The notes: a model not told the origin generated them from the letters alone. DNA of 64,000 bases from Weissella koreensis KACC 15510 (GCF_000219805.1 NC_015759.1:620001-684000), one strand, 5' to 3'; positions 1 to 9,372 are shown, numbered from the stretch's first letter. A program made the numbers and translations.

Positions 1-552
1 TATTCGTTGGGCGACCCAATAATGACCTGTACTAGTTTCCATATACCAAACTTCATCAGCATCCGAAAACAGAATCCCATTGGTCTCACAAGTACCATAT
101 TCTTCAATGATTGCTCCCAAGCGAGCTACCCCTTCACGCGCAGTTTTTACATATGGTAAAACAACCGTAACCATGGCCTCTTCACCAATTCCATCTTCTA
201 CTAGTGGATCGGATCCCAATACCGTTTCATTCGCATAAGCACTTTCTGTAGCACTCATGGCTACCCCAAATTCATTAAATCCATCTTCTTCAAACAGACC
301 CTCTTTAGTTGTCCATTCTGGGGTTGCTGTATATTTAAACTGCAATTTTGGTAATGGCATCTTAAACCCATTGGCCGATGAGACAAATGTTTGTTCTGTG
401 GTATGTTCTGTATGGGGATGCACCACAAAATGTTTAGGCCATGATGCCTGGGAATCCTCATTTCGTCCAATCATCGTTGATCCATCAATCGTAGCTTTTT
501 TCCCTACCAGAATACTAGTACAAGCACTCAATTCCGCTTTATTATATTCCAT
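1..552 (-). CDS. pepD: C69-family dipeptidase (PepD-like), 3' part beyond the window
   Basis: The reverse strand is open from ATG at 552 to the window edge (184 codons), so only the N-terminal part is present. The N-terminus carries the C69 signature: ACTSILVGKKATIDGSTMIG, in which the Cys near residue 11 would be the N-terminal nucleophile exposed by autoprocessing, followed by GRNED. The family comprises cytoplasmic Ntn-hydrolase dipeptidases with broad substrate range that feed amino acids from peptides, typical of lactic acid bacteria. A GGAG ribosome binding site lies about nine bases upstream of the ATG, which supports this start. The C-terminal half cannot be judged. Confidence 0.88.
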   Translation of the reverse strand, partial: MEYNKAELSACTSILVGKKATIDGSTMIGRNEDSQASWPKHFVVHPHTEHTTEQTFVSSANGFKMPLPKLQFKYTATPEWTTKEGLFEEDGFNEFGVAMSATESAYANETVLGSDPLVEDGIGEEAMVTVVLPYVKTAREGVARLGAIIEEYGTCETNGILFSDADEVWYMETSTGHYWVAQRI

Positions 553-852
553 ATTATTTCTCCAGTTAATTTATGCATACAATGTATAAATATTCTAAAA
601 TATTTCTATTAATAAAAATATCTTCACTAAAATTATATACCTATTTTCTTATAAGTCATCAGTTAATTTATAGAATTAACATTTATACAATCCAGTTATC
701 CCTCAATATTTATGATATTTCAAAATATCGCCATTTTCATTAAATATATTCATTTTTTTGCATAAAAAAGTTTGAATTCTCATTGTTTTAAAATTATTTT
801 TTCATTTGTTTTTAGTTTTTTTAGCAAGCCATACTAAACAACACCAAGTACT
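553..852. other. intergenic region, no gene seen
   Basis: Very AT-rich 300-base stretch between the divergently read dipeptidase start and the terminator of the permease. It must hold the dipeptidase promoter, but I could not choose a single -35/-10 pair with confidence. No open frame, RNA gene or repeat is recognisable. Confidence 0.5.
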
Positions 853-889
853 AAAAAAAGGTCAAGGTAATCTCACCCCAACCTTTTTT
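853..889 (-). terminator. terminator of the amino-acid permease gene
   Basis: The arms AAAAAAGGT and ACCTTTTTT pair, with further inner pairs, and give a hairpin with a U tract on the minus strand. It sits just after the stop codon of the permease gene that ends at 915. Confidence 0.75.
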
Positions 890-914
890 ATATTTAAGCT
901 TTAATCCTTTTAAA

Positions 915-2243
915 CTAATTCACTTTATTTTTATGTTGCATCCAAAAATAAACTGGCAGACCAATCAAAGTCAATCCAATTCCAGTCATTGCCAACCAGA
1001 AATTTGATAGCAGCGTCATCACAAGAATAAAGACTCCTCCTAAAATAGCAATAATCGGGATCACTGGGTATAATGGCACCTTATATGGACGCGCCAATTC
1101 AGGCTCCGTGTGCCGTAATTTAATTACTGCAACAAAGACCAAAGTGTAAAACATCCAAATCACGAAAATCAACATATCAGTTAGTAGATCAAAACCACCG
1201 ACAAACATCAAAGCAATCGACAAAACTAATTGAAAAATTCCAGCAATATATGGAATTTGATAACGATTCAACTTAACTAAATGTTTTGAGAATGGCAAAT
1301 CATTTTCAAGAGCCATCGCATATGGCAGACGCATTCCCGTCATGGTATAACCGTTAAGCGTTCCATAGATTGAAACTAAGATTCCAATGGTAATTAACTT
1401 ACCACCTAAATGGCCAAAAATCTTATCAGCCACATCCATAGCCGTAGTTTCATTACCAGCAATCGCATTAATAGGTAATGTATGTAAGAATACAAAATTA
1501 ACTAAAAGATAGATAATCATAATACCGAATAAACCACCCGCAATTGCTCGTGGTAAATCACGAGACGGATTCTTCAATTCACCCGCAATGTTTCCAACGT
1601 GAATCCATCCATCATAAGCATACATTGTAGCTAATAATCCGGCTCCCAATCCTGTTAGGAAACCATCAGTATGAGCACCTGCATGAATGGGGAAGAAGCT
1701 GACTTCAACTCCACCTGGCTGCAATAATCCAAAGATAATAATTAAAGCCAAAGGAATTAATTTGAAAAACAAGGTAATTGCTTGGAACTGTCCTGCTACT
1801 TTTGAACCTAAGAGATTAATCAAAAAAACCGATCCCACAGCAGCAATTCCGGCTGGCACAGTATAATTAACAGATAAATGAAATAAGTTAACGACTTGTG
1901 TTCCAAAAATAATCCCTTTAGCCGCAATACTAGCTGGGAAGTAAACAATAACCTGGGCCCAACCTAGTAAATAGCTCATCATCTTACCGTATGCCCGTTC
2001 AATGTAAACTAACATTCCACCTGTTTCTGGAATCGCTGCGGCTAATTCAGCCCCCGTCAATCCGGCTGCTAATGTAATTAGCCCTCCTAATGCCCACACA
2101 AAAATTGACATGTTGGCATTTCCAGTGGCTGTTGCCACCCCTGATGCTTTAAAAAATACCCCAGCTCCAATAACCGTCCCCATCACGGTTGAAATTGCTG
2201 GAATCAAAGTCATCGTTCGCTTTAATTCTGTTTGCTCACTCAT
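915..2243 (-). CDS. APC superfamily amino-acid permease (LAT/SteT-like)
   Basis: A 442-residue polytopic membrane protein with about 12 hydrophobic segments, the usual length for the APC family. The first segment contains ISTVMGTVIGAGVFFKASGV, the conserved helix-1 substrate-binding signature of L-type exchangers. Family members move neutral amino acids by antiport or with protons; SteT of Bacillus, a serine/threonine exchanger, is a close structural type, but the substrate cannot be read here. It is monocistronic with its own terminator. Its leader (2244-2400) contains a hairpin described separately. The start ATG follows an AGGG-containing purine stretch. Confidence 0.85.
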   Translation of the reverse strand: MSEQTELKRTMTLIPAISTVMGTVIGAGVFFKASGVATATGNANMSIFVWALGGLITLAAGLTGAELAAAIPETGGMLVYIERAYGKMMSYLLGWAQVIVYFPASIAAKGIIFGTQVVNLFHLSVNYTVPAGIAAVGSVFLINLLGSKVAGQFQAITLFFKLIPLALIIIFGLLQPGGVEVSFFPIHAGAHTDGFLTGLGAGLLATMYAYDGWIHVGNIAGELKNPSRDLPRAIAGGLFGIMIIYLLVNFVFLHTLPINAIAGNETTAMDVADKIFGHLGGKLITIGILVSIYGTLNGYTMTGMRLPYAMALENDLPFSKHLVKLNRYQIPYIAGIFQLVLSIALMFVGGFDLLTDMLIFVIWMFYTLVFVAVIKLRHTEPELARPYKVPLYPVIPIIAILGGVFILVMTLLSNFWLAMTGIGLTLIGLPVYFWMQHKNKVN

Positions 2244-2307
2244 TTCTTTTCCCTATCCTTAACCTATATTTGATCTAAATATTACTCTTAGCATATCACC
2301 AGAAGCT

Positions 2308-2340
2308 CCCCAAGGCGCTTTTTTGATGTCATAAGCTGCT
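2308..2340 (-). promoter_or_regulatory. hairpin in the leader of the amino-acid permease
   Basis: In the minus-strand transcript the pairs CATCA/TGGTG and AAGC/GCTT enclose a G-rich loop about 65-95 bases before the start codon. No known riboswitch class is recognised and there is no terminator U tract, so function is unknown. Confidence 0.3.
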
Positions 2341-2542
2341 TTCTAAACTAGAAAAGTATAACAAACCACACTGCGATATGAAATAATTATGTTAAAAAAG
2401 CTTACATCAACTTAGTATGAAACTAACTAGACAATTTTAAAATTCATCCTAACCACTCACTTATTAAAATAAACCGGTTAGTCAAAATCAATTTACGTAA
2501 ATCATTAATTATGGTGTACTACTAATGAAAGGATTCAGCCCT

Positions 2543-3001
2543 ATGAAAATAACACTGGAAATCGACCCTAACTTAACGGCTCCCGAAGTAATTATTCGTG
2601 CGCCCGCAGATTCACCTGCGGTTGATGATATCAAACAAAAATTAACATCCACCTCATCTGAATTTGAACAAATCACCCTTTATCAACAACAAACTAAATT
2701 CGAAATGCCAGTTGATCAAATTCTTTTCTTTGAAACGGACGGACGCCAGGTGTGGGCTCATACAACGAAACAAAGTTTTGCTACTCGGCAACGCCTATAT
2801 AATCTAGAAGAAACCCTGCCCCCGCAATTTATTAGAATCTCTAAAGCGGGAATTGTCAATGTAACCAAAATTCAGGCTTTAACCAAATCGATTTCAAATA
2901 CATTAATTCAGTTTCAGAATTCACACAAACAAATTTACGCATCACGGCGTTACCATAAAGCCTTAGAGGCTCGCTTAATTGATTGGAGAAAATTATCATG
3001 A
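2543..3001 (+). CDS. LytTR-type DNA-binding regulator
   Basis: A 152-residue protein. The C-terminal half (about residues 50-145) matches the LytTR DNA-binding domain: ILFFETDGRQVWAHT, then FIRISKAGIVNV and a terminal YASRRY stretch. No receiver domain precedes it, so it is a stand-alone LytTR regulator. ATG 2543 is preferred over ATG 2525 because AAAGGA lies nine bases before it. The stop overlaps the next start (ATGA), so it is translationally coupled to the LiaF-like membrane protein. Such pairs occur in Lactobacillales and are thought to report on envelope stress; the signal here is unknown. Confidence 0.85.
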   Translation: MKITLEIDPNLTAPEVIIRAPADSPAVDDIKQKLTSTSSEFEQITLYQQQTKFEMPVDQILFFETDGRQVWAHTTKQSFATRQRLYNLEETLPPQFIRISKAGIVNVTKIQALTKSISNTLIQFQNSHKQIYASRRYHKALEARLIDWRKLS

Positions 3002-3807
3002 GAAAAACAAATTGGTTCTGGGGCAGCATTTTCATCATGGCTGCTGCTTTACTTATTGCAACCCAAATGGGCTGGTTATCATTGCAAATGCCCGTTGTTA
3101 CCATCATTATTGCTATTATTTTAGTGGCACTCCTTGTTTCCAATCTGATTTATCGTTCAATTGGTGGCAGCATTTTTGCTCTAGCTGTGTTAGCCATGTT
3201 ATTTAATCGTCAACTAGGCATTCAAGCATTAATGCCATGGACAATCATTGGAGTATCACTACTTTTAATCATTGGTTTGAAGCTGATCTTTAGGCCTAAA
3301 AGTCATTGGTCTCACTCCCACTATGATTGGACAAAAAATCAAAATAGTTATTATGGTCAAAATCATCACCGACCATACGAAAATTTTAATCATATGAATT
3401 TCGGACAACCAGGATCCACAGATGATCCAGCATCGGATGATAATCGTACTGAGTTCAATTCAAATGATCAGTCAAATCCAAGCATCATTACTATTACAAC
3501 GACAATGCAAAACAACATTCGCTATCTTCAAGGATCCAACCTCGAAACGATTAACCTGCGTAATTACATGGGTGATACTAAAGTTTACTTCGATCAACTT
3601 ACCGATACAGATCATCTAGAGCTAAACATTGATAATTCGCTAGGAAGCGTTAATCTTTATCTACCTCAAAATTGGCAAGTTACCAATGAATTGAATCTTT
3701 TCCTATCAGCCTCCGATGAACGAGGAATGCATAGCCAAACAATTGGCCCAAGAATCACTATCCGTGGTCGAATCTATCTGGGAAATTTAGTAATTCACTA
3801 TATTTAA
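2998..3807 (+). CDS. LiaF-like membrane protein (TM domain plus LiaF C-terminal-like domain)
   Basis: A 269-residue protein with four hydrophobic segments in residues 8-100, then a hydrophilic His/Asn-rich linker (about 100-165) and a beta-rich C-terminal domain resembling the LiaF/cell-wall-active-antibiotics-response domain (SNLETINLRNYMGDTKVYFD and following). LiaF proteins are membrane regulators of cell-envelope stress responses. ATG 2998 is chosen because GGAGA lies about eight bases upstream and the codon overlaps the LytTR stop; an in-frame TTG at 2983 would swallow that ribosome binding site. Probably a regulator of, or target for, the LytTR partner (inference). Confidence 0.75.
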   Translation: MRKTNWFWGSIFIMAAALLIATQMGWLSLQMPVVTIIIAIILVALLVSNLIYRSIGGSIFALAVLAMLFNRQLGIQALMPWTIIGVSLLLIIGLKLIFRPKSHWSHSHYDWTKNQNSYYGQNHHRPYENFNHMNFGQPGSTDDPASDDNRTEFNSNDQSNPSIITITTTMQNNIRYLQGSNLETINLRNYMGDTKVYFDQLTDTDHLELNIDNSLGSVNLYLPQNWQVTNELNLFLSASDERGMHSQTIGPRITIRGRIYLGNLVIHYI

Positions 3808-3822
3808 TAACATTTAAAATTA

Positions 3823-3855
3823 AAAAGAGACGGGTAATTTTATCCCGTCTCTTTT
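3823..3855 (+). terminator. terminator of the LytTR/LiaF-like operon
   Basis: Perfect 12-base arms AAAAGAGACGGG and CCCGTCTCTTTT flank a short loop and end in a T tract, 16 bases after the stop codon. Confidence 0.85.
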
Positions 3856-3928
3856 CTGCATTATAAAGATGAAAGTATTTTTTAATCCGCGTATAGATGA
3901 TACAGAATAAATTATAATATTCCAAATT

Positions 3929-3964
3929 AAAGGAGGTTGGTAATCTATTTACTCAACCTCCTTT
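3929..3964 (-). terminator. terminator of the nucleoside hydrolase gene
   Basis: The arms AAAGGAGGTTG and CAACCTCCTTT form an 11-bp stem just downstream of the minus-strand gene ending at 4005. The symmetric A/T ends could let it act in both directions. Confidence 0.75.
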
Positions 3965-4004
3965 GATTTATTTTATAAATAACATTATGTTACTCAATTG
4001 AATG

Positions 4005-4961
4005 TTAAATCTTTGACATCTCTAAAATGTTTGTTTCAAAGTAATTAAAAAATGCATCATGATCAACTTGATATACAAATTCAACTAAATTACCAGTTGG
4101 GGTTATAAACGTTCGGCCACGACTTATCCCATCTGGAACTACATCTATTTTCAATATCTTAGTCTGCACCAAACGATCATTTAGCATGAATGCAGTGGTT
4201 AAAACATCCCATAGGAAATATGCTATAGACTTGGTTTCAAAACGATTCAGAGTCGGTACTGTTGCATAAGCTTGTCCAATAAAATCAAGACCTGGGTTTT
4301 GACGAAGTTTGGCCCAACGCAATCGATCAGCTGGACGCAAAGGGACTTCATGTGTACTTTCAAGTCCCACCATTTGCAAGTTTAAACCAGCATTTACCAC
4401 TACCTTAAAAGCTTTAGGATCCCAAAAGGCATTCCACTCTGCCGTTCCATCTTGTTCTGGTTCAGTGATATTACCTTGTCCAAAAGTACCACCCATCACC
4501 ACTAAGCGCTTAATTTTATTTTTAAGTTCCGGCTTCCTAGTTAAAACGGTCGCTAAATCACTGACCGGTCCAGTAAATAATAAGGTCAGTGGCTCTGATG
4601 CCTGCGTTAATAACATTTGTAAATCATCGGCAGCCGAACGATCCGAAATTTTAGTCGTACCAATCCCAAATTCATTTAAAATTGGAAGTGCATCTACCGT
4701 AAAAGCATCCAATCGCCATTCTTTCGGGAATGGGTCACTAGACGTAGCATCCGAGGCACTAATGATTAGATCTTCGTGTTTTCCAAACCGATGAATAATT
4801 TTTTGAGTCGCTTTAATTGCTGGAGCTAGGTATGAATCAGCGGGCACAACTCCCACCCCGACCAATTCAATTTGTTTTTTTCCCTCAGCTGCTAACAATA
4901 ACATCAACGATGCCAAATCATCCACACCACCATCATGACTAAAATATACTTTTTCCACCAT
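4005..4961 (-). CDS. inosine-uridine preferring nucleoside hydrolase family protein
   Basis: A 318-residue cytoplasmic enzyme. The N-terminus YFSHDGGVDDLASLMLLL is the calcium-binding signature of nucleoside hydrolases, in the variant with His-Asp-Gly-Gly instead of Asp-Pro-Gly; TGPVSDLATVL and the later WNAFWDPKAFKVV stretch are also family-typical. It should hydrolyse ribonucleosides to base and ribose, a salvage step that fits the ribokinase operon elsewhere in this window (functional link inferred). It stands alone between its own terminator and the ABC exporter operon. ATG 4961 and GTG 4958 are both possible starts. Confidence 0.85.
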   Translation of the reverse strand: MVEKVYFSHDGGVDDLASLMLLLAAEGKKQIELVGVGVVPADSYLAPAIKATQKIIHRFGKHEDLIISASDATSSDPFPKEWRLDAFTVDALPILNEFGIGTTKISDRSAADDLQMLLTQASEPLTLLFTGPVSDLATVLTRKPELKNKIKRLVVMGGTFGQGNITEPEQDGTAEWNAFWDPKAFKVVVNAGLNLQMVGLESTHEVPLRPADRLRWAKLRQNPGLDFIGQAYATVPTLNRFETKSIAYFLWDVLTTAFMLNDRLVQTKILKIDVVPDGISRGRTFITPTGNLVEFVYQVDHDAFFNYFETNILEMSKI

Positions 4962-5157
4962 TTTATAGAATTCTCCGCTTGAAATGTTCGTAATCAGACC
5001 CGTTTACGTAATTATAACATATAATTATTGACTAATAAACGAACTTTATTCCGGTGACTTATTTCTATTTCATGAATACAGTCTAATCTATTATCCTTCC
5101 ATCTATCTCGATAAAATAATTTATCTTCACATTACAAATTCAGCCTTATTTTACCCA

Positions 5158-5820
5158 TTATGAAATAACTTCAAATTTATTTTTTTGTAATTTAATTTGA
5201 ATATCAGCTTGCTGAGCCAGCTTATCATCATGAGTAATCATAATTACGGTTTTACCATATTCACTCGCTAATTCTTTGAATAAATTAACGATCAATTGCG
5301 AATTGTCATGATCTAAATTTCCAGTCGGCTCATCAGCCAAAACAATTTTAGCATCTACTAACAATGCTCGTACAATGGCGACACGTTGTTGCTCACCACC
5401 AGACAACTTTTGAATCGACATCATAGCTTTAGAACGACTAATTCCAACACTTTCTAGGCTATTTAAAATAAATTTTTTATCACCACGATGTCTTGAATCT
5501 GTTATTTCTAATGCAGTTTCAATATTTTGATAAGCTGTCATCGTTTTTAATAAATTATAAGCTTGATAGATGGTTGAAACATATTTTTGACGATATTTAG
5601 TTAAGCCAATTTTATAAATTGAAGCTCCGTTAACCCTTATATCGCCTTTTTTAGGAACATCTAATCCAGCAAGAAACGACAACATCGTCGTTTTCCCCGA
5701 ACCCGATTCGCCTACAATCGAATAAAAATTACCATCTTCAAATTCTAAATTTATATTTTCATATAATCTTTGATCTTCATCTGCATACCAATGACTTAAA
5801 TTATCCACTTTTAGACTCAT
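5158..5820 (-). CDS. ABC transporter ATP-binding protein (MacB/LolD-type)
   Basis: A 220-residue ATPase. Walker A is GESGSGKTTML, the ABC signature LSGGEQQRVAIVRAL, and Walker B IVLADEPTGNLD followed by the H-loop MITHDD. The PTGNLD form is typical of MacB/LolD/FtsE ATPases that work with FtsX-fold permeases. ATG 5820 is chosen because a perfect AGGAGG lies seven bases upstream; an open extension to 5901 overlaps the permease gene and has no such site. It lies 73 bases after the permease stop and both are read as one operon. The exported or sensed substrate is unknown. Confidence 0.9.
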   Translation of the reverse strand: MSLKVDNLSHWYADEDQRLYENINLEFEDGNFYSIVGESGSGKTTMLSFLAGLDVPKKGDIRVNGASIYKIGLTKYRQKYVSTIYQAYNLLKTMTAYQNIETALEITDSRHRGDKKFILNSLESVGISRSKAMMSIQKLSGGEQQRVAIVRALLVDAKIVLADEPTGNLDHDNSQLIVNLFKELASEYGKTVIMITHDDKLAQQADIQIKLQKNKFEVIS

Positions 5821-5893
5821 TATTTGACCTCCTATACTTATTGAGTGCTTTATTAACTCAAAGCCACTTAATTTCAAACTATGATTGACAATA

Positions 5894-7330
5894 TTAATCA
5901 TCTTGCAATATTTGCTTTGGCTTTAATTTGAGAATCATAATTGCTCCTCCAGAGACGGACAAAAATGCTATTAATATGGCAACTGAACCTAGTTCTGCAA
6001 TCGTTGATGGTGTCATTACATTCTTTAGATTCACGTTTTTTTGTGTCGCAACTTGACCACCCCCAATGTCACCAATAGGTTTGTTCCCAGCCATCTTACC
6101 AGGAACTTGACCTCCGCCTCCTGGTGCACCGCCAGCTTTATTTTGGATCTGATTAGTTTGTTGTTGATTCACTAAGGTCTGTCCCACTTTATTAGAAGCA
6201 GCTGTTCCAACCGCCGTGGCAACTCCCAAAGCGACCACTAAAATGATCAACAATTCGGTGAAAAGTTGTCCGACTACCTTTATTTTTGATTCTCCCAAGG
6301 AAACTAGTATTCCAATTTCTCGACGCCGTTCCCGAGTTAGCAAAAGAATAATCAATCCCAAAATTAACACTCCAGCAATAGAAACAACCCAAACGATTTT
6401 GCTAGCTAGTTTTGCAACATTTTCCATATTCTTAGCAGCCGTTTTGTACGAAGATTCATCAGAGGTCAATTCCATATTACTGTCGTCTAAAATCTTTTTA
6501 GCATCTTTAACAAACTGTTTAGTTTTAGCCGGTTCCGTCATGTTGAAGGTAACGTTTGAAACTTTATTTTCCGTACCCGCTAAAGTATTAGCCAAAGTAT
6601 ATGATCCATAAATGGTATTGGCTGGATCACCAGTCATCGGCTCGCCATTCGTCTCAGAACTTTTATAGATTCCGACAATTTTTAAAGTTTTCGTCTTAGA
6701 ACTATCATCAATATTGGTAACCTTAATTTGATCACCAACTTTAATGCTATTAGCTAACGCCAATTCAGTCTCAACTACAACATTATTGGTATCAACATCG
6801 CTGGCTTTAATTCCACGTCCAGAAGTTATTTTATCCGTTTTAGTCTTAAAACCTGACAAACCAGCCGTAGTTATAGTTCCACTAATTGTAATATCACCCG
6901 AACTGGATTTGCTCATATCTCCGAGATTTTGGTTTTGCTTCGTGGTTGAAGTAATAGTCTTAAAACCGCTAGCATTCACTGAAGCACTATTGGTAATATT
7001 ATATGAACCAACATTTGATAATGCGGCCATCTGTTTGACCTTATCCACTGTCGTCGTTGCTACTGTCATCGCAGGAGTAGCTGTACTTGTCTGGTTTGAA
7101 CTATCGTCAGTCTTAGCTCGCATTTTATCAAACATTTTTTCCCGATCAGCGGACAAAGTTACCGTGGATCCCACCGAATCCGATGCAATTTTGGCTGAAC
7201 TAAGCGCGGCATTTTGAATGATTAACCCCGCCATTACAAAAATTAAAATTACGCTGGCGACAATCGTCAGCAAGATGGTGCGTCCCTTTCGTGCCCACAG
7301 GGTCAGCCCTGCTCGTTTTATAAAATTCAT
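5894..7330 (-). CDS. ABC transporter permease, MacB periplasmic-core plus FtsX domain
   Basis: A 478-residue membrane protein with an N-terminal transmembrane segment (about residues 15-40), a large Ser/Thr-rich extracytoplasmic MacB_PCD-like domain (about 40-310), and three FtsX transmembrane segments (about 315-475). The loop before the last segment is unusual: a Gly/Pro-rich stretch around residues 395-425 (KAGGAPGGGGQVPGK and following). It pairs with the downstream ATPase and probably uses mechanotransmission rather than classical import. Family members export antimicrobial peptides, lipids or metabolites; I cannot say which. Confidence 0.87.
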   Translation of the reverse strand: MNFIKRAGLTLWARKGRTILLTIVASVILIFVMAGLIIQNAALSSAKIASDSVGSTVTLSADREKMFDKMRAKTDDSSNQTSTATPAMTVATTTVDKVKQMAALSNVGSYNITNSASVNASGFKTITSTTKQNQNLGDMSKSSSGDITISGTITTAGLSGFKTKTDKITSGRGIKASDVDTNNVVVETELALANSIKVGDQIKVTNIDDSSKTKTLKIVGIYKSSETNGEPMTGDPANTIYGSYTLANTLAGTENKVSNVTFNMTEPAKTKQFVKDAKKILDDSNMELTSDESSYKTAAKNMENVAKLASKIVWVVSIAGVLILGLIILLLTRERRREIGILVSLGESKIKVVGQLFTELLIILVVALGVATAVGTAASNKVGQTLVNQQQTNQIQNKAGGAPGGGGQVPGKMAGNKPIGDIGGGQVATQKNVNLKNVMTPSTIAELGSVAILIAFLSVSGGAIMILKLKPKQILQDD

Positions 7331-7555
7331 AATATGTCCCTCGTTTTTCTATCCTGAATATTTTTCATTATAGGAACACGTACTTATACTAAGCATAAAT
7401 ATACTTCAAACGAAACTTAAATTCATAAACATGCACTATTTGAGATAAACGTTTATAAAAACCAAAAATTAAGCTAATTTTATCCAATCCATTTTGCACT
7501 GATTCAAAATATTAAAGTTAGCCTATTTTGATCATCATTTCTGATCAACAAAAAA

Positions 7556-7592
7556 ATGCCATCAGTTATGACTTATTCATAACTAATGGCAT
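7556..7592 (-). terminator. terminator of metK
   Basis: The stem ATGCCATcAGTTATGA with TCATAACTaATGGCAT lies directly after the metK stop. A-rich sequence before it on the plus strand gives the U tract for the minus-strand transcript. Confidence 0.85.
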
Positions 7593-7602
7593 CAATTTTT
7601 TA

Positions 7603-8799
7603 TTAATCTGCAAAATACGCTTTTAAAGCATCGACCTTATCCAAACGTTCCCATGGCAAATCTAACTCTGGTCGACCAAAGTGACCGTAGGCAGCAGTTG
7701 CTTCATAGCGAGGTTGGCGCAAGTCCAATTCCTCAATTATTCCAGCTGGACGTAACTCAAATAAGTCCCGAATCGCTGTCACTAATTGTGCATCTGCAAC
7801 TCGACCAGTCCCAAACGTATTAACATCAATCGAAACTGGTGCCGCCACACCGATTGCATACGCAACTTGAATCTCAACACGATCAGCTAATTCCGCTGCA
7901 ACGATGTTCTTAGCAATGTGACGAGTGGCGTAAGCAGCACTTCGATCTACCTTTGTGGCGTCTTTTCCGGAGAAAGCACCACCACCATGACGAGCATAAC
8001 CACCATAGGTATCAACAATGATCTTTCGCCCTGTCATACCAGCATCACCCTTAGGCCCACCAATCACAAAACGGCCAGTTGGATTGATATAATACCGTGT
8101 CTTTTCATCAACTAAATTGGCTGGCAAAATTTCATCAATAATAACCGCTTTAACTTCTTTTCGTAACTGTTCCAAGCTCACACTCTCACGATGTTGAGTC
8201 GATAAAACAACCGCATCAATCCGTTTAGCTTGATCATTATCATCTAATTCGACTGTCACTTGAGCCTTAGCATCCGGTAAAAGATATGGTAAAGTTCCTG
8301 TTCGGCGTACTTCGGCTTGTTTTTTAACCAGGGCATGTGACAAGACTACTGAAAGAGGAAGATATTGATCTGTTTCGTTGGTAGCATAACCAAACATTAA
8401 TCCTTGGTCTCCAGCCCCAATTTGATCCAGCGGATCAACCCCACCATCTTCACGTTGTTCCATCGCACTATCAACCCCTTGCGCAATATCAGGAGATTGT
8501 TCATCAATCGTTAGTGCCACATGAATATCATCTGCTAAAAATCCAGCATCTGGATCATCATAACCAATCCGTTTTAGCGTTCGACGAACTATTTGATTCA
8601 TATTAACATAGGCACTTGTTGAAACTTCCCCAAAAATATTCACAAATCCAGTTGTAACCGATGTTTCAATTGCGGTCCGAGCCATTGGATCGTCCTTTAA
8701 AATGGCATCTAAAATGGCATCTGAAATTTGATCGGAAACCTTATCGGGGTGACCTTCTGAAACTGATTCTGAGGTAAATAGACGTTTTTCCACCATCAT
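7603..8799 (-). CDS. metK: S-adenosylmethionine synthetase
   Basis: A 398-residue cytoplasmic enzyme of normal length that makes SAM from methionine and ATP. The signatures are readable: [20 protein letters not shown] at the N-terminus, [12 protein letters not shown] near residue 115, and [13 protein letters not shown] plus GGGAFSGKD in the C-terminal half. Two consecutive ATG codons (8799 and 8796) follow AAAGGAG; the second has the better spacing (seven bases). The leader holds a SAM-I riboswitch with its own terminator, so the enzyme is probably repressed by its product. Confidence 0.97.
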   Translation of the reverse strand: MMVEKRLFTSESVSEGHPDKVSDQISDAILDAILKDDPMARTAIETSVTTGFVNIFGEVSTSAYVNMNQIVRRTLKRIGYDDPDAGFLADDIHVALTIDEQSPDIAQGVDSAMEQREDGGVDPLDQIGAGDQGLMFGYATNETDQYLPLSVVLSHALVKKQAEVRRTGTLPYLLPDAKAQVTVELDDNDQAKRIDAVVLSTQHRESVSLEQLRKEVKAVIIDEILPANLVDEKTRYYINPTGRFVIGGPKGDAGMTGRKIIVDTYGGYARHGGGAFSGKDATKVDRSAAYATRHIAKNIVAAELADRVEIQVAYAIGVAAPVSIDVNTFGTGRVADAQLVTAIRDLFELRPAGIIEELDLRQPRYEATAAYGHFGRPELDLPWERLDKVDALKAYFAD

Positions 8800-8848
8800 A
8801 AAACTCCTTTAAGTATTAATTTTTTTATGTTTCTTAATTTTGATCAAT

Positions 8849-8880
8849 AAAAAATGACATACGATAAGCGCATGTCATTT
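8849..8880 (-). terminator. riboswitch-controlled attenuator hairpin before metK
   Basis: On the minus strand AAATGACAT and ATGTCATTT pair and a run of U follows. It lies between the SAM-I aptamer and the metK start, where a SAM-stabilised terminator is expected. Confidence 0.85.
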
Positions 8881-8886
8881 TAATGA

Positions 8887-8987
8887 TCATTACGCCCATC
8901 TGCTAGAAGTTACCACATCGCCCAATTGGGTACGTTGGTGTCAGATCATCGGGTCTAGTCCCTCCCTGAACTCTTGATAGGAATGTT
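8887..8987 (-). promoter_or_regulatory. SAM-I (S-box) riboswitch aptamer
   Basis: Read on the minus strand, the order of conserved S-box elements is TATCAAGAG, then AGGGAGGGACTAGACCCGAT (kink-turn region), CTGACACCAA, a GTGGTAACTTCTAGCAG segment, and a closing GATGGG that pairs with CCTATC to form P1. P2 pairs TCAG with CTGA, P3 CCCAA with TTGGG. This matches the Bacillus S-box architecture. Many Lactobacillales put metK under the SMK (SAM-III) element, so a SAM-I copy here is notable. A TATAAT box for the transcript lies at 9002-9007. Confidence 0.88.
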
Positions 8988-9078
8988 ATTTTTACTGCTA
9001 GATTATATTTTACACGATTAAACAAAGATAACAAGGACTTTTAGCCTGAAAATTCCCAATCATTTTAGTATGTGACGT

Positions 9079-9372
9079 TTAAACTTGGCTCTCTAACACT
9101 AATCCTTCAAAAAAAACACGTAATGAAGTTTTACCATGTTCCGCTCGTTTACCTTGTAAGTATTGCATTTCTTCGTGTACATTTTTATATTCAAAAAGCG
9201 CATTTCCATAATTAATGAATAATTCATTCTCATAGTCATCTAAGCACAAATGAGCTAAATTGGTTAACCTAACTTTAAGCGCTCGTCTTACTCGCTGAAA
9301 AATAATCTTTTTTTCATGTTCATCAATTTGATAATCAGCTGCAAAATTGATTTCCTTAAAATGTAACTGCTT
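9079..9372 (-). pseudogene. orphaned C-terminal YcbB-like domain of the response regulator (after an in-frame TAA)
   Basis: The frame of the response regulator continues uninterrupted for 97 codons beyond its TAA (9373-9375) to a second stop at 9079-9081. The encoded sequence contains RVRRALKVRLTNLAHL, then LDDYENELFINYGNALFEY and the ending RVFFEGLVLES. This resembles the C-terminal DNA-binding domain of GlnL/YcbB-type response regulators. There is no start codon or ribosome binding site directly after the TAA, so this part is probably not translated. Together with 9373-9927 it would make a regulator of about 282 codons, the expected length. Confidence 0.8.

Noticed and set aside
257..589. 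Plus-strand 110-codon frame over the dipeptidase
   Set aside because: It is antisense to a clearly recognisable C69 dipeptidase N-terminus and has no family similarity.
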